A stretch of DNA of 20,636 nt. Source: a virus. This document shows, in pieces, positions 5,441 through 12,184 of this stretch. The position numbers and the translations under genes were made by a program. The DNA lies in the IMG/VR virus record IMGVR_UViG_3300043419_000378, positions 1 to 20,636 of that record. The stretch is one strand, 5' to 3'. The notes beneath the pieces are model-generated. The model searched no databases, was not told the origin of the DNA, and worked only from the letters and a program-made list of their open reading frames with translations. Positions within the stretch are counted from its first letter, which is position 1; each line of letters begins with the position of its first letter.

Positions 5441-5641
5441 ATGGCTACATACAAAACACCAAAGAAAGTTGCTTCGGTTGTGGTGGGTGAAGAGCCCGCA
5501 AAGAAAACCATGCGCGACGCTAACGTGTCTGTGGCCAACACACGCAGCCAAGACTACAAACCCACTAAAACTTCGGGCATCAAGATTCGTGGCACAGGCG
5601 CCGCGACTAAAGGCTTGTACGCTCGCGGACCCATGGCATAA
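5441..5641 (+). CDS. Small basic protein with RGTGAATKG end
   Basis: This encodes 66 residues with the ATG two bases after the previous stop. The first two thirds is Lys/Thr-rich and probably extended. The C-terminus IKIRGTGAATKGLYARGPMA (residues 47-66) is a pattern I recall at the end of other aquatic-phage small proteins. It resembles the RADGxxxKGKTRG tail in rhythm (R-x-G-x-A-T-K-G-x(3)-R-G). The gene ends one base before the homing endonuclease start, so it marks the left edge of that insertion; it would otherwise be followed directly by the second adaptor gene. Function is unknown. Confidence 0.82.
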   Translation: MATYKTPKKVASVVVGEEPAKKTMRDANVSVANTRSQDYKPTKTSGIKIRGTGAATKGLYARGPMA

Positions 5642-5642
5642 C

Positions 5643-6362
5643 ATGCGACACGGCTCTATCTACATTGCAACAAACAAACATACTGGCGATCAGTATGTTG
5701 GGCAGACGCGTCAGCCCGTGCAAAAAAGATGGGCCGCGCATTGGAAGACAGCGGTGTGCCCAACAGCCCGCAAGGCAAAATTTCAACACGCACTCATTGA
5801 GTTTGGTAAAGATGCGTTTTTTGTAGAAGAAGTCTTTGTTGCATTTGATGAAGAAACTTTAAACAATGTTGAAATTGGGTTTATTGCCGATTTAAACCCA
5901 ACGTATAACGCTACTCGTGGTGGTAAAGGGCTACGTCCTGTTGTTGTCTCTCCAGAAACAAAACGTAAACGTTCGGAGGCAGCAAAAGCGCGCTGGGCTA
6001 ATACCGAGTGGCGAGAGAAGACTGTTGACAGTATTAAAAAAGCGGCTCAGACGGACGAAGCTAGAGCACGCGGCAAAAAAGTTGCAGCTATTGGAATTGT
6101 TGCGCGTTGGGCAAAGCATGTCAAAAAACAAAAATCCGCGCCTCGGGTAAAAGTGAGTAAAATTAAACGCGACCCATCTGTAGGGCGCTTCTTGTCCGCC
6201 AAAGCAAAATGGAAACCTGTGTACTGCCCAGAACTACAGTGTTCTTTTTTATCCCAAAAAGCAGCGGCAGAATTTTTAGGAGTGGTACGCACAAGCGTAA
6301 CGAATGCTGTTAAGCAGAAAGGCAAAGTGGCACGTATGTACACTTTGGAAAAGGTGGCGTAA
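5643..6362 (+). CDS. GIY-YIG homing endonuclease
   Basis: This 239-residue enzyme should make a site-specific DNA break that promotes copying of its own gene. The GIY-YIG domain opens with GSIYIATN (residues 4-11) and YVGQT (18-22). The conserved Arg29 and His33 lie in KRWAAH, and the likely metal-binding Glu77 in NNVEIGF. A NUMOD3-like DNA-binding segment follows (SPETKRKRSEAAKARW, 103-118), and the end (193-239, LSQKAAAEFLGVVRTSVTNA) is a helix-turn-helix of the NUMOD1/IENR1 type. The start at 5643 is one base after the previous stop; the open frame further upstream is a shadow. The gene is visibly more AT-rich than its neighbours, a sign of recent entry. It directly abuts the adaptor gene. 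Confidence 0.93.
   Translation: MRHGSIYIATNKHTGDQYVGQTRQPVQKRWAAHWKTAVCPTARKAKFQHALIEFGKDAFFVEEVFVAFDEETLNNVEIGFIADLNPTYNATRGGKGLRPVVVSPETKRKRSEAAKARWANTEWREKTVDSIKKAAQTDEARARGKKVAAIGIVARWAKHVKKQKSAPRVKVSKIKRDPSVGRFLSAKAKWKPVYCPELQCSFLSQKAAAEFLGVVRTSVTNAVKQKGKVARMYTLEKVA
6351..6357 (+). promoter_or_regulatory. Ribosome-binding site for ATT start
   Basis: AAGGTGG lies inside the last codons of the homing endonuclease, five bases before the ATT at 6363. It is the only good Shine-Dalgarno sequence near the beginning of the adaptor frame, and it supports initiation at that non-ATG codon, as known for the ATT start of infC. Confidence 0.5.
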
Positions 6363-7094
6363 ATTACATACCAAGAACTTTTTGCGGCAATTCAAAGCTA
6401 CACAGAAAACCAGTTCCCTGAGACTTATCTTGCTGATGGTAGTGCTGTGTCCACCGAGACACAGATCAACACTTTCATTGAGCAGGCGGAACAGCGCATC
6501 TTTAACACGGTGCAGTTTCCATCGTTGCGTAAGAACGTCACAGGCACCACAACCACGAACAACAAATACTTGTCGTGCCCCAGCGACTTCCTGTCCGTCT
6601 ACTCGATGGCGGTGATTGACGGTACCGGTGCGTACGAATATTTGTTGAACAAGGATGTGAACTTCATCCGTCAAGCTTACCCACAGCCAACTGACACGGC
6701 GTTGCCAAAATACTACGCCTTGTTTGGGCCAACAACCACCAACGATGCGACGCCTGTTATTACTGACGAGCTGTCGTTCATCTTGGGTCCCACACCTGAC
6801 GCCGCGTACAGCGTTGAGCTGCACTATTACTACTACCCCGAGTCGATCACCACCGCCGCTGATGGTCGTACGTGGTTGGGTGACAACTTTGATTCCGTGC
6901 TGTTGTACGGTTCTTTGGTTGAGGCTTACACCTTCATGAAGGGTGAGGCTGACATGGTGGCGTTGTACAACACCAAATACCAAGAAGCACTTGCAATGGC
7001 TTCGCGTCTGGGCAATGGTCTGGAGCGCAGTGACGCTTACCGTAGCGGGCAATCACGCCTTGCGCCCCTACCTCAGAATAACGGGGTCAAATAA
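6363..7094 (+). CDS. Tail adaptor protein (SU10-adaptor-like), ATT start
   Basis: This 243-residue protein (counting from 6363) matches the plan of the phage SU10-type adaptor that joins portal and tail. It has an N-terminal helical part (TYQELFAAIQSYTENQFP, then INTFIEQAEQRIFNTVQFP), strands with a conserved NKYLSCPSDFLSVYS segment, a YEYLLNKDVNFIRQAYP loop, FILGPTPDA, and a C-terminal helix bundle (LLYGSLVEAYTFMKGEAD). Reading back from the GTG at 6447, conserved-looking sequence continues to the homing-gene stop at 6362, with no ATG, GTG, TTG or CTG between. ATT at 6363 is therefore the likely start; a GTG start would delete the first helix. The end shares a base with the next ATG. Confidence 0.82.
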   Translation: MTYQELFAAIQSYTENQFPETYLADGSAVSTETQINTFIEQAEQRIFNTVQFPSLRKNVTGTTTTNNKYLSCPSDFLSVYSMAVIDGTGAYEYLLNKDVNFIRQAYPQPTDTALPKYYALFGPTTTNDATPVITDELSFILGPTPDAAYSVELHYYYYPESITTAADGRTWLGDNFDSVLLYGSLVEAYTFMKGEADMVALYNTKYQEALAMASRLGNGLERSDAYRSGQSRLAPLPQNNGVK

Positions 7095-7522
7095 TGGCAC
7101 TCGCTCAAGGCGCAACAAATACATTCAAGCTCGGGTTGCCAAACGGCGACTTCGACTTCACGACAGACACATTCAAGATCGCGCTGTACACCGGTGCAGC
7201 TTCGATCGGTCCTGACACATCTGCGTACACAACTGATGGTGAGACTGTGGCCACTGGCTACACTGCTGGCGGTGAAACGCTGACTGTCACACAGACACCT
7301 ACAATCGGTAACCAGACAGGTAATGCCACGGCGTACTTGTCGTTTGCGAATGTCACATGGACTTCGGCGTTGACCGCACGCGGCGCGCTGATCTATAAGT
7401 CGGGTTCTGGTAACCCAACGGTCTGTGTGCTGGACTTCGGCGGCGACAAAACATCAACAACAACTTTCACGGTGCAGTTCCCCGCTGTCACCAACACAGC
7501 GGCGATCATTCGCATTTCCTAA
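7094..7522 (+). CDS. Beta-rich virion protein
   Basis: This encodes 142 residues beginning at a TAATG junction. The sequence is Thr/Gly/Ala-rich with regular strand patterns (FDFTTDTFKIALYTG at residues 20-34, NATAYLSFANVTWTSALTAR in the middle, TTTFTVQFPAVTNTAAIIRIS at the end). The opening LGLPNGDFDFTTDTFKIALY is a signature I remember from tail-associated proteins of many uncultured phages, usually annotated hypothetical. There are no catalytic motifs. It is followed after 11 bases by another beta-rich protein of the same general kind. A tail or fibre-base structural role is inferred from composition and position. Confidence 0.82.
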   Translation: MALAQGATNTFKLGLPNGDFDFTTDTFKIALYTGAASIGPDTSAYTTDGETVATGYTAGGETLTVTQTPTIGNQTGNATAYLSFANVTWTSALTARGALIYKSGSGNPTVCVLDFGGDKTSTTTFTVQFPAVTNTAAIIRIS

Positions 7523-7533
7523 GGAGCCAACAA

Positions 7534-8052
7534 ATGTTGACCAACAAAGCTAAAGCCGGTGGCGTTTACAAAGTGGTTTGCCACGACGCCGATGGAAACC
7601 TCAAGTGGGAAGAAAGCACCCACAACCTCGTGGTGAACACAGGTCTGCAAAACATGAACACTCAGTTCTTCAAGGGCAGTGCATATACCGCCGCTTGGTA
7701 CTTGGGTCTAATTACTGGTCCCGGTTCGGGCACCACGATTGCTGCTGGCGACACACTGGCTACACACGCAGGCTGGACTGAGTTCACCAACTATTCTGGT
7801 AACCGCAAGGCCGTGACATTTGGCACCGCTACAACTGCTGACCCATCAGTGATTGACAACTCTGGTGCACCTTCTCAGTTCACCATCAGTGGTGGCGGCG
7901 GTGTGGTGGCTGGCGCGTTCTTGTGTAACGTTGCCACAGGTACATCAGGTATCTTGTTCTCGGCTTCTGATTTCCAATCGCCCGGCGACCGTACAGTTGT
8001 GTCTGGTGACACATTGACTGTGACCTACACCTTCAGCTTGGATGCGGCTTAA
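7534..8052 (+). CDS. Beta-rich virion protein
   Basis: This encodes 172 residues with AAGGAG at 7520-7525 ahead of the ATG. The N-terminal part reads like a two-strand unit followed by NLVVNTGLQNMNTQFFKG (residues 31-48). Then comes a long Gly/Thr-rich beta region with AAWYLGLITGPG, GWTEFTNYSGNRKAVTF and a C-terminal SGDTLTVTYTFSLDAA. The pattern is known to me from phage tail proteins of aquatic metagenomes, where it usually sits beside the preceding family. No enzyme motif is seen. It probably contributes to the tail or fibre base; the evidence is contextual. Confidence 0.82.
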   Translation: MLTNKAKAGGVYKVVCHDADGNLKWEESTHNLVVNTGLQNMNTQFFKGSAYTAAWYLGLITGPGSGTTIAAGDTLATHAGWTEFTNYSGNRKAVTFGTATTADPSVIDNSGAPSQFTISGGGGVVAGAFLCNVATGTSGILFSASDFQSPGDRTVVSGDTLTVTYTFSLDAA

Positions 8053-8054
8053 TC

Positions 8055-8234
8055 ATGGCAACGAAATTCAAAAAAGGTGACGTCGTTCAGCTAAAAACCG
8101 TGGCCCCACAGGGTCCGGTTCAAGCACTGCGCATGTTGGAAGACGGTACTGTTCAATGCTTGGTTGCATGGACAGACGCTGACGGCAATGCACAAGAACG
8201 TTGGTTTGACGAAGATGCTTTGACAGGGGTGTAA
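8055..8234 (+). CDS. Tiny SH3-like protein (DUF2158-like)
   Basis: This gene of 59 residues fills the gap between two structural genes. It begins two bases after the previous stop and ends three bases before the next start. The sequence opens MATKFKKGDVVQLKTVAP, continues with a short strand pattern (VQALRMLEDG, VQCLVAWTDADG) and ends with ERWFDEDALTGV. A small five-strand barrel with a GDVVxLK start and WxD near the end is the pattern of the YodC/DUF2158 family of small bacterial and phage proteins. I infer the relation by eye. Its role is unknown; it may bind a virion protein or a nucleic acid. Confidence 0.8.
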   Translation: MATKFKKGDVVQLKTVAPQGPVQALRMLEDGTVQCLVAWTDADGNAQERWFDEDALTGV

Positions 8235-8237
8235 TCT

Positions 8238-8741
8238 ATGGCGTTCGTACTTGCTGATCGTGTCCGTGAGACCACGACGACTACGGGTACGGGCACCGTC
8301 ACCCTTGGTGGAGCCGCGACCGGCTTCCAAACCTTTGCTGCGATTGGCAACGGCAACTCGACCTACTACACCATCGCCGGTCAAGGCACGAACGAGTGGG
8401 AAGTGGGTATCGGTACCTACACTTCCAGCGGCACTACGCTCTCACGCGACACGGTGCTCTCGTCTTCCAACAGCGGTTCGCTCGTCAACTTCTCGTCTGG
8501 CACGAAGGATGTGTTTGTAACGCAGCCTGCTGGGCGCACTGTGTATGTCGGTGCAAGCAACCAAACGATCTATGGTGCCAACAACGCGCAAGGTAACATG
8601 GGCCTGCTTGTGAACGCTGACCTCATCAGCAACAACTACACATTGCCGTCTGGGTTTAACGCACTGTCTGTCGGCCCGGTTTCTGTGGCCAGCGGCGTGA
8701 CGGTTACTGTTACCAGCGGCCAAAACTGGGTGACCATCTAA
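8238..8741 (+). CDS. Short tail-fibre / fibre-base protein
   Basis: This encodes 167 residues. The N-terminal 100 residues are a module I recognise from many phage fibre proteins. It starts AFVLADRVRETTTTTGTGT, passes FAAIGNGNSTYYTIAGQG (residues 35-52) and EWEVGIGTYTSSGTTLSRD (53-71), and ends SGTKDVFVTQPAGRTV. This module often forms the N-terminal, particle-attached part of longer fibres. Here it is followed by only 65 residues of beta-like sequence, so the protein is either a stand-alone base protein or the attachment half of a split fibre whose distal parts are the next two genes. The stop shares a base with the next ATG. Confidence 0.85.
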   Translation: MAFVLADRVRETTTTTGTGTVTLGGAATGFQTFAAIGNGNSTYYTIAGQGTNEWEVGIGTYTSSGTTLSRDTVLSSSNSGSLVNFSSGTKDVFVTQPAGRTVYVGASNQTIYGANNAQGNMGLLVNADLISNNYTLPSGFNALSVGPVSVASGVTVTVTSGQNWVTI

Positions 8742-10075
8742 TGTCTACGATCAGCGCATCAACCACAACCACCACCGCGTTCAAGATCACGACGGACACC
8801 ACAGGTGCGCTTGTCTTCCAGACAGGTGCTTCGCCAACTACGGCGTTAACAATTGATGGTTCACAAAGAGCAGCTTTTGTTGCCGGTACTGCCGCAGCTC
8901 CCGCAATCACAACTTCAGGCGATACAAACACAGGTATCTTCTTCCCTGCTGCTGACACTATTGCCTTCGCTGAAGGCGGTACAGAAGCCATGCGTCTTGA
9001 TAGCTCTGGCAACATGGGTATTGGTTTAACTCCTAGCGGCTGGACTCTTGGTAGGGCCTTGCAGGTTGGTCCGACATCGGCGCTGTTTGACTACACAGGG
9101 ACCACGTATCTTTCAGGCAACTGGTACTACGGTGGGGGGCAAAAGTTTATAGCCAACGGGTACGCGGGGCAATACCAAATCAGCACAAGTGATGGCAAAC
9201 ATATTTGGACTACCACTACTGTTAATAATAGCAGCGGTGCGGGTGCTGCCGCTACATTTAATACTTTGATGACGCTTGATGCCTCTGGTAATTTAGGTTT
9301 GGGGGTTGCCCCCCAAACATGGAACGTTATAACACCGTTGCAAATCAAAAACGCCAGCTTTGGTGGGTATGTAACAGGTACAACTTACAACGCGTATGTA
9401 GGGTCAAACTGGTATTACAACAGCGGTGACAAATATATTAGTAACGGGTTCGCAACTGTTTATGTGCAGACTACTGGGCAGCATCTGTGGTACACATCCG
9501 CCTCCGGCACAGCAGGTAACGCCGTCAGCTTTACCCAAGCAATGACGCTTGACTCTAGTGGTAACTTTACCGTTGGGGCTACCGTAGCAAATCCTATTGT
9601 TAGCGGTGTTAACGGCCTAAAATATTTTTCTTCCTTTGGTGTATTGCAGGTTAATTCAAACAACAACGCAGCATTAGAAGTAGGTCGGTTTGGTGGGACT
9701 GGTGCTTTTATTAATTTTTACTACACGGGTAGCGGGGTTGGTTCTATATCAACCAATGGATCTTCAACAGCCTATAACACGTCGTCCGATTACCGACTAA
9801 AAGAAAACATTGCCCCTATGACAGATGCGCTGTCTGTCGTGGCGCAACTCAGGCCATGCACGTACACATGGAAATCAACAGGCGAGGCTGGTCAAGGCTT
9901 TATTGCTCACGAGCTTCAAGCTGTTGTGCCTGATGCGGTACATGGCGAAAAAGATGCGGTCAACAAAGATGGTTCAATCAAACCTCAAGGCATCGACACC
10001 AGCTTTTTGGTAGCTACTCTGACAGCAGCCATACAAGAACTCAACGAACGCCTTGAAGCACTGGAGCCTAAATAA
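8741..10075 (+). CDS. Tail fibre with S74 endosialidase-chaperone domain
   Basis: This 444-residue fibre protein ends in an intramolecular chaperone of endosialidase domain (Peptidase S74). That domain drives trimerisation of the fibre and then usually cuts itself off. It begins around the serines at 348-349, with SSDYRLKENIAPM followed by GQGFIAHELQAVVPDAV and a coiled C-terminal helix (ATLTAAIQELNERLEALEP). Ser349 and the following Lys354 are candidates for the catalytic pair. The stalk has two copies of a module of about 92 residues (roughly 84-176 and 177-267), each opening with MxLDxSGN and containing GNWYYGGGQKFIANG or SNWYYNSGDKYISNG. A third, diverged copy lies in the next gene. Receptor specificity is unknown. 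Confidence 0.92.
   Translation: MSTISASTTTTTAFKITTDTTGALVFQTGASPTTALTIDGSQRAAFVAGTAAAPAITTSGDTNTGIFFPAADTIAFAEGGTEAMRLDSSGNMGIGLTPSGWTLGRALQVGPTSALFDYTGTTYLSGNWYYGGGQKFIANGYAGQYQISTSDGKHIWTTTTVNNSSGAGAAATFNTLMTLDASGNLGLGVAPQTWNVITPLQIKNASFGGYVTGTTYNAYVGSNWYYNSGDKYISNGFATVYVQTTGQHLWYTSASGTAGNAVSFTQAMTLDSSGNFTVGATVANPIVSGVNGLKYFSSFGVLQVNSNNNAALEVGRFGGTGAFINFYYTGSGVGSISTNGSSTAYNTSSDYRLKENIAPMTDALSVVAQLRPCTYTWKSTGEAGQGFIAHELQAVVPDAVHGEKDAVNKDGSIKPQGIDTSFLVATLTAAIQELNERLEALEPK
8990..9541 (+). repeat. Tandem ~92-residue fibre stalk modules
   Basis: Two consecutive coding units (about 8990-9268 and 9269-9541) give alignable proteins. Both start M[RT]LD[SA]SGN[ML]G[IL]G, have a conserved NWYY followed by KFIANG or KYISNG, and end where the next TLDxSGN begins. 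A third copy is at about 10504-10791 in the following gene (ILNSSGNLGL to TQAMTLSTGN). The similarity is at protein level, with diverged DNA, so the duplication is not recent. Confidence 0.7.
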
Positions 10076-11652
10076 TGCCCGCAATCATTCTTTCTGACAA
10101 CGGCGCGACCAGCGGCTCGGCTGGGCTGAAGACGTCCGGCGGCAATGACGGCGTATTGCTGTTGCAAACGACAACGGCGGGGGGAACTCCGACCACGGCC
10201 ATCAGCATCTCAAACACACAGGTCGTCACATACACCAACCAGCCAACATACACAGGCGGCACAGCCAACGGGGTTGCATATCTGAACGGCAGCAAAGTGC
10301 TGACCACAGGCTCGGCCTTGACCTTTGACGGTACAAAAACAGCTGAGGTATCGAGCGCAGCTACTGACTACACGGGGTTAATTCTGAATAACACCAGCGC
10401 CAGCGGTAAACGATACAACTTGGCCTCTGCTGGGTCCGGCAGTTATTTTGATATTCCCACCGGTGCGTTTGGCATTCGTGACCTTACCGCAGGGGCCACG
10501 CGTATTATTCTTAACTCTTCAGGAAACTTAGGCTTGGCTGCTACTCCCAGTGCTTGGCAGTCTTCTTATAAAGCTTTCCAGATTACAGACTACGGCACAA
10601 ATCTTTATGGCTATTCTGGTGGCGGCGGCATCACAGGTCTGAGCCACAACGCCTACTTCGACGGCTCAAACTGGAAGTATCAAGTAGGTACTTTCAACGC
10701 TGCGAAATACGCAATGGACGGCACCGGAGTGCATAGCTGGTTTACATCAGGTTCTGGCTCGGCGGGTTCAAACGTCACCTTCACCCAAGCAATGACGCTT
10801 TCGACTGGCAATACGCTTAGTGTTCTTGGCAACTTTACCTGCGGACAAGTGGTAGCTTCGTTGGCGGACGTAGGTCTTAACATGTACGGAGGAAGCGATG
10901 CAAGCTCTTACACACGTATTCGGGCTTTCCAAGGAACTGCTGGTAATAACTTCTCCACAATCCACTTCTTTTCTTCAAACTGGAACGGCGGCGGTTTTGA
11001 AGCTAGCTCGCAGGGAGCAATTAACGTTTCTGGTGGCACAGGTGTAACGTTCGGCGCGTGGAACGCCCCCGATGCCTCGATTAACTCAATTCGTATGCGG
11101 TTGAATGGTGATCGCTATTTGCTGTGCGGGCCGAATTCAGGGTGGACCAGATTCCTTCAGGTTGGTGGCAATCAGAGGTACGACTCTGGTTGGGCGTCCA
11201 TCATTACCACTGACGGAAACCTGCACCTTGACCCGAAATCCGGTAACGAGATGTACCTTAACTATTACAACGGTAATGCCGTAGGTGTGTATAACGGTTT
11301 ATCTAATGGCGGTTACGGCACAATCAAAGCCGCTGCGTTTACGGTGTCATCTGACTACCGCCTGAAAGAAAACATTGTTCCGATTGCTGATGGCGCTTTG
11401 GCTTCTGTGCTTGCACTGTCACCAAAAGAATATGATCTAGCTGGCTACGATACCCGCCGTTTTTACGGCTTTTTGGCGCACGAGTTGGCAGAGCATTTCC
11501 CGGTCGCAGTTGTTGGTGAAAAAGACGCTGTTAAAGAAAATGGCACCCCTGACTACCAAGGTGTTGAATACATGCAGCTTGTGCCTGTTTTGGCAAAAGC
11601 CTTGCAAGAGTTATATGCAGAGTTCAACGCATACAGATTAACCCACCCATAA
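10075..11652 (+). CDS. Second tail fibre with S74 chaperone domain
   Basis: This 525-residue fibre protein begins at the base shared with the previous stop. The N-terminus (PAIILSDNGATSGSAGLKTS, then LLLQTTTAGGTPTTAISISN) is a fibre module common in phages. Residues about 144-239 are one copy of the stalk module found twice in the previous gene. The C-terminal S74 domain begins near Ser425-Ser426 with SSDYRLKENIVPIADGALAS. It continues with FYGFLAHELAEHFPVAVVGE and YMQLVPVLAKALQELYAEF, the last forming the terminal helix. Auto-cleavage and trimerisation are expected from the family. Two adjacent fibres with this ending suggest either a branched tail apparatus or alternative receptor-binding proteins. 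AAGGAAC follows for the next gene. Confidence 0.92.
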   Translation: MPAIILSDNGATSGSAGLKTSGGNDGVLLLQTTTAGGTPTTAISISNTQVVTYTNQPTYTGGTANGVAYLNGSKVLTTGSALTFDGTKTAEVSSAATDYTGLILNNTSASGKRYNLASAGSGSYFDIPTGAFGIRDLTAGATRIILNSSGNLGLAATPSAWQSSYKAFQITDYGTNLYGYSGGGGITGLSHNAYFDGSNWKYQVGTFNAAKYAMDGTGVHSWFTSGSGSAGSNVTFTQAMTLSTGNTLSVLGNFTCGQVVASLADVGLNMYGGSDASSYTRIRAFQGTAGNNFSTIHFFSSNWNGGGFEASSQGAINVSGGTGVTFGAWNAPDASINSIRMRLNGDRYLLCGPNSGWTRFLQVGGNQRYDSGWASIITTDGNLHLDPKSGNEMYLNYYNGNAVGVYNGLSNGGYGTIKAAAFTVSSDYRLKENIVPIADGALASVLALSPKEYDLAGYDTRRFYGFLAHELAEHFPVAVVGEKDAVKENGTPDYQGVEYMQLVPVLAKALQELYAEFNAYRLTHP

Positions 11653-11662
11653 AGGAACCACT

Positions 11663-12019
11663 ATGTCAGCAACTTTTACATGGACCATCCAGTGGATGCA
11701 AGCCTACCCGCAATACGAGGGTCAAACCGACGTTGTTATTTCTGCGGGTTGGATTTGCACTGGTGAACAGGTTGAAGGCGAAAACACCTACTCAAACAGC
11801 ATCATCAACGTTACTCCGTTTACACTTGACCCCGAACAGCCGTTTACCCCCTACGCAGACTTGACACAAGAGCAGGTGCTGGGTTGGGTGTGGGCGTCAG
11901 GTGTAGACCAAGCTGCTACTGAGGCCGCTGTTCAACAACAGATCGACAATCAAATCAACCCGCCCATCGTGCAGCCACCACTGCCTTGGGCACCAACACC
12001 GGTGCCACCAACACCATAA
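11663..12019 (+). CDS. Conserved small tail-region protein
   Basis: This encodes 118 residues with AAGGA before the ATG. It has a beta-rich N-terminal half (ATFTWTIQWMQAYPQYEGQT, residues 3-22, then VVISAGWICTG). A conserved segment follows: PFTPYADLTQEQVLGWVWAS (about residues 60-79) and then GVDQAATEAAVQQQIDNQIN. It ends in a proline-rich tail, PPIVQPPLPWAPTPVPP. This combination is a family I know from many myo- and podoviruses of water bacteria, where it is of unknown function (I recall the label DUF7936, unchecked). The Pro-rich tail suggests an extended binding segment. It stands with fibre genes and may be an accessory of them. Confidence 0.82.
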   Translation: MSATFTWTIQWMQAYPQYEGQTDVVISAGWICTGEQVEGENTYSNSIINVTPFTLDPEQPFTPYADLTQEQVLGWVWASGVDQAATEAAVQQQIDNQINPPIVQPPLPWAPTPVPPTP

Positions 12020-12028
12020 GGAGAAAAT

Positions 12029-12184
12029 ATGAAAGAAATCACTTTGCCTATCGAACTGGCTAACGCTGTTTTGGGGTACCTCGGCAAACAACCATACGAC
12101 CAAGTGTTCCAACTGATTCAGGGTATGCAGCAGGCTGCGCAACAACAGCAACCTGCCCAAGCGCCCGAAGCACCAGCTGACTAA
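12029..12184 (+). CDS. Tiny Gln-rich helical protein
   Basis: This gene of 51 residues follows AAGGAG at 12018-12023. The protein begins MKEITLPIELANAVLGYLG, continues with KQPYDQVFQLIQGMQQAAQQ and ends in a Gln/Pro/Ala tail (PAQAPEAPAD). The first 37 residues look like two amphipathic helices. It resembles small helical proteins that I remember next to the preceding family in other phages; no function is known. The stop shares a base with the start of the repeat protein (TAATG), so expression is probably coupled. The good ribosome-binding site, tight packing and conserved-looking start support it as real despite its size. Confidence 0.78.
   Translation: MKEITLPIELANAVLGYLGKQPYDQVFQLIQGMQQAAQQQQPAQAPEAPAD

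Noticed and set aside
5643-6362. Group I intron carrying the endonuclease
   Set aside because: There is almost no non-coding sequence on either side (one base before the start, none after the stop), so no room for an intron core. A free-standing homing gene fits better.
6276-7052. Antisense frame of 258 codons opposite the endonuclease end and adaptor
   Set aside because: Both + strand genes are recognisable. The antisense product has no known pattern and no ribosome-binding site, and it follows from codon bias.
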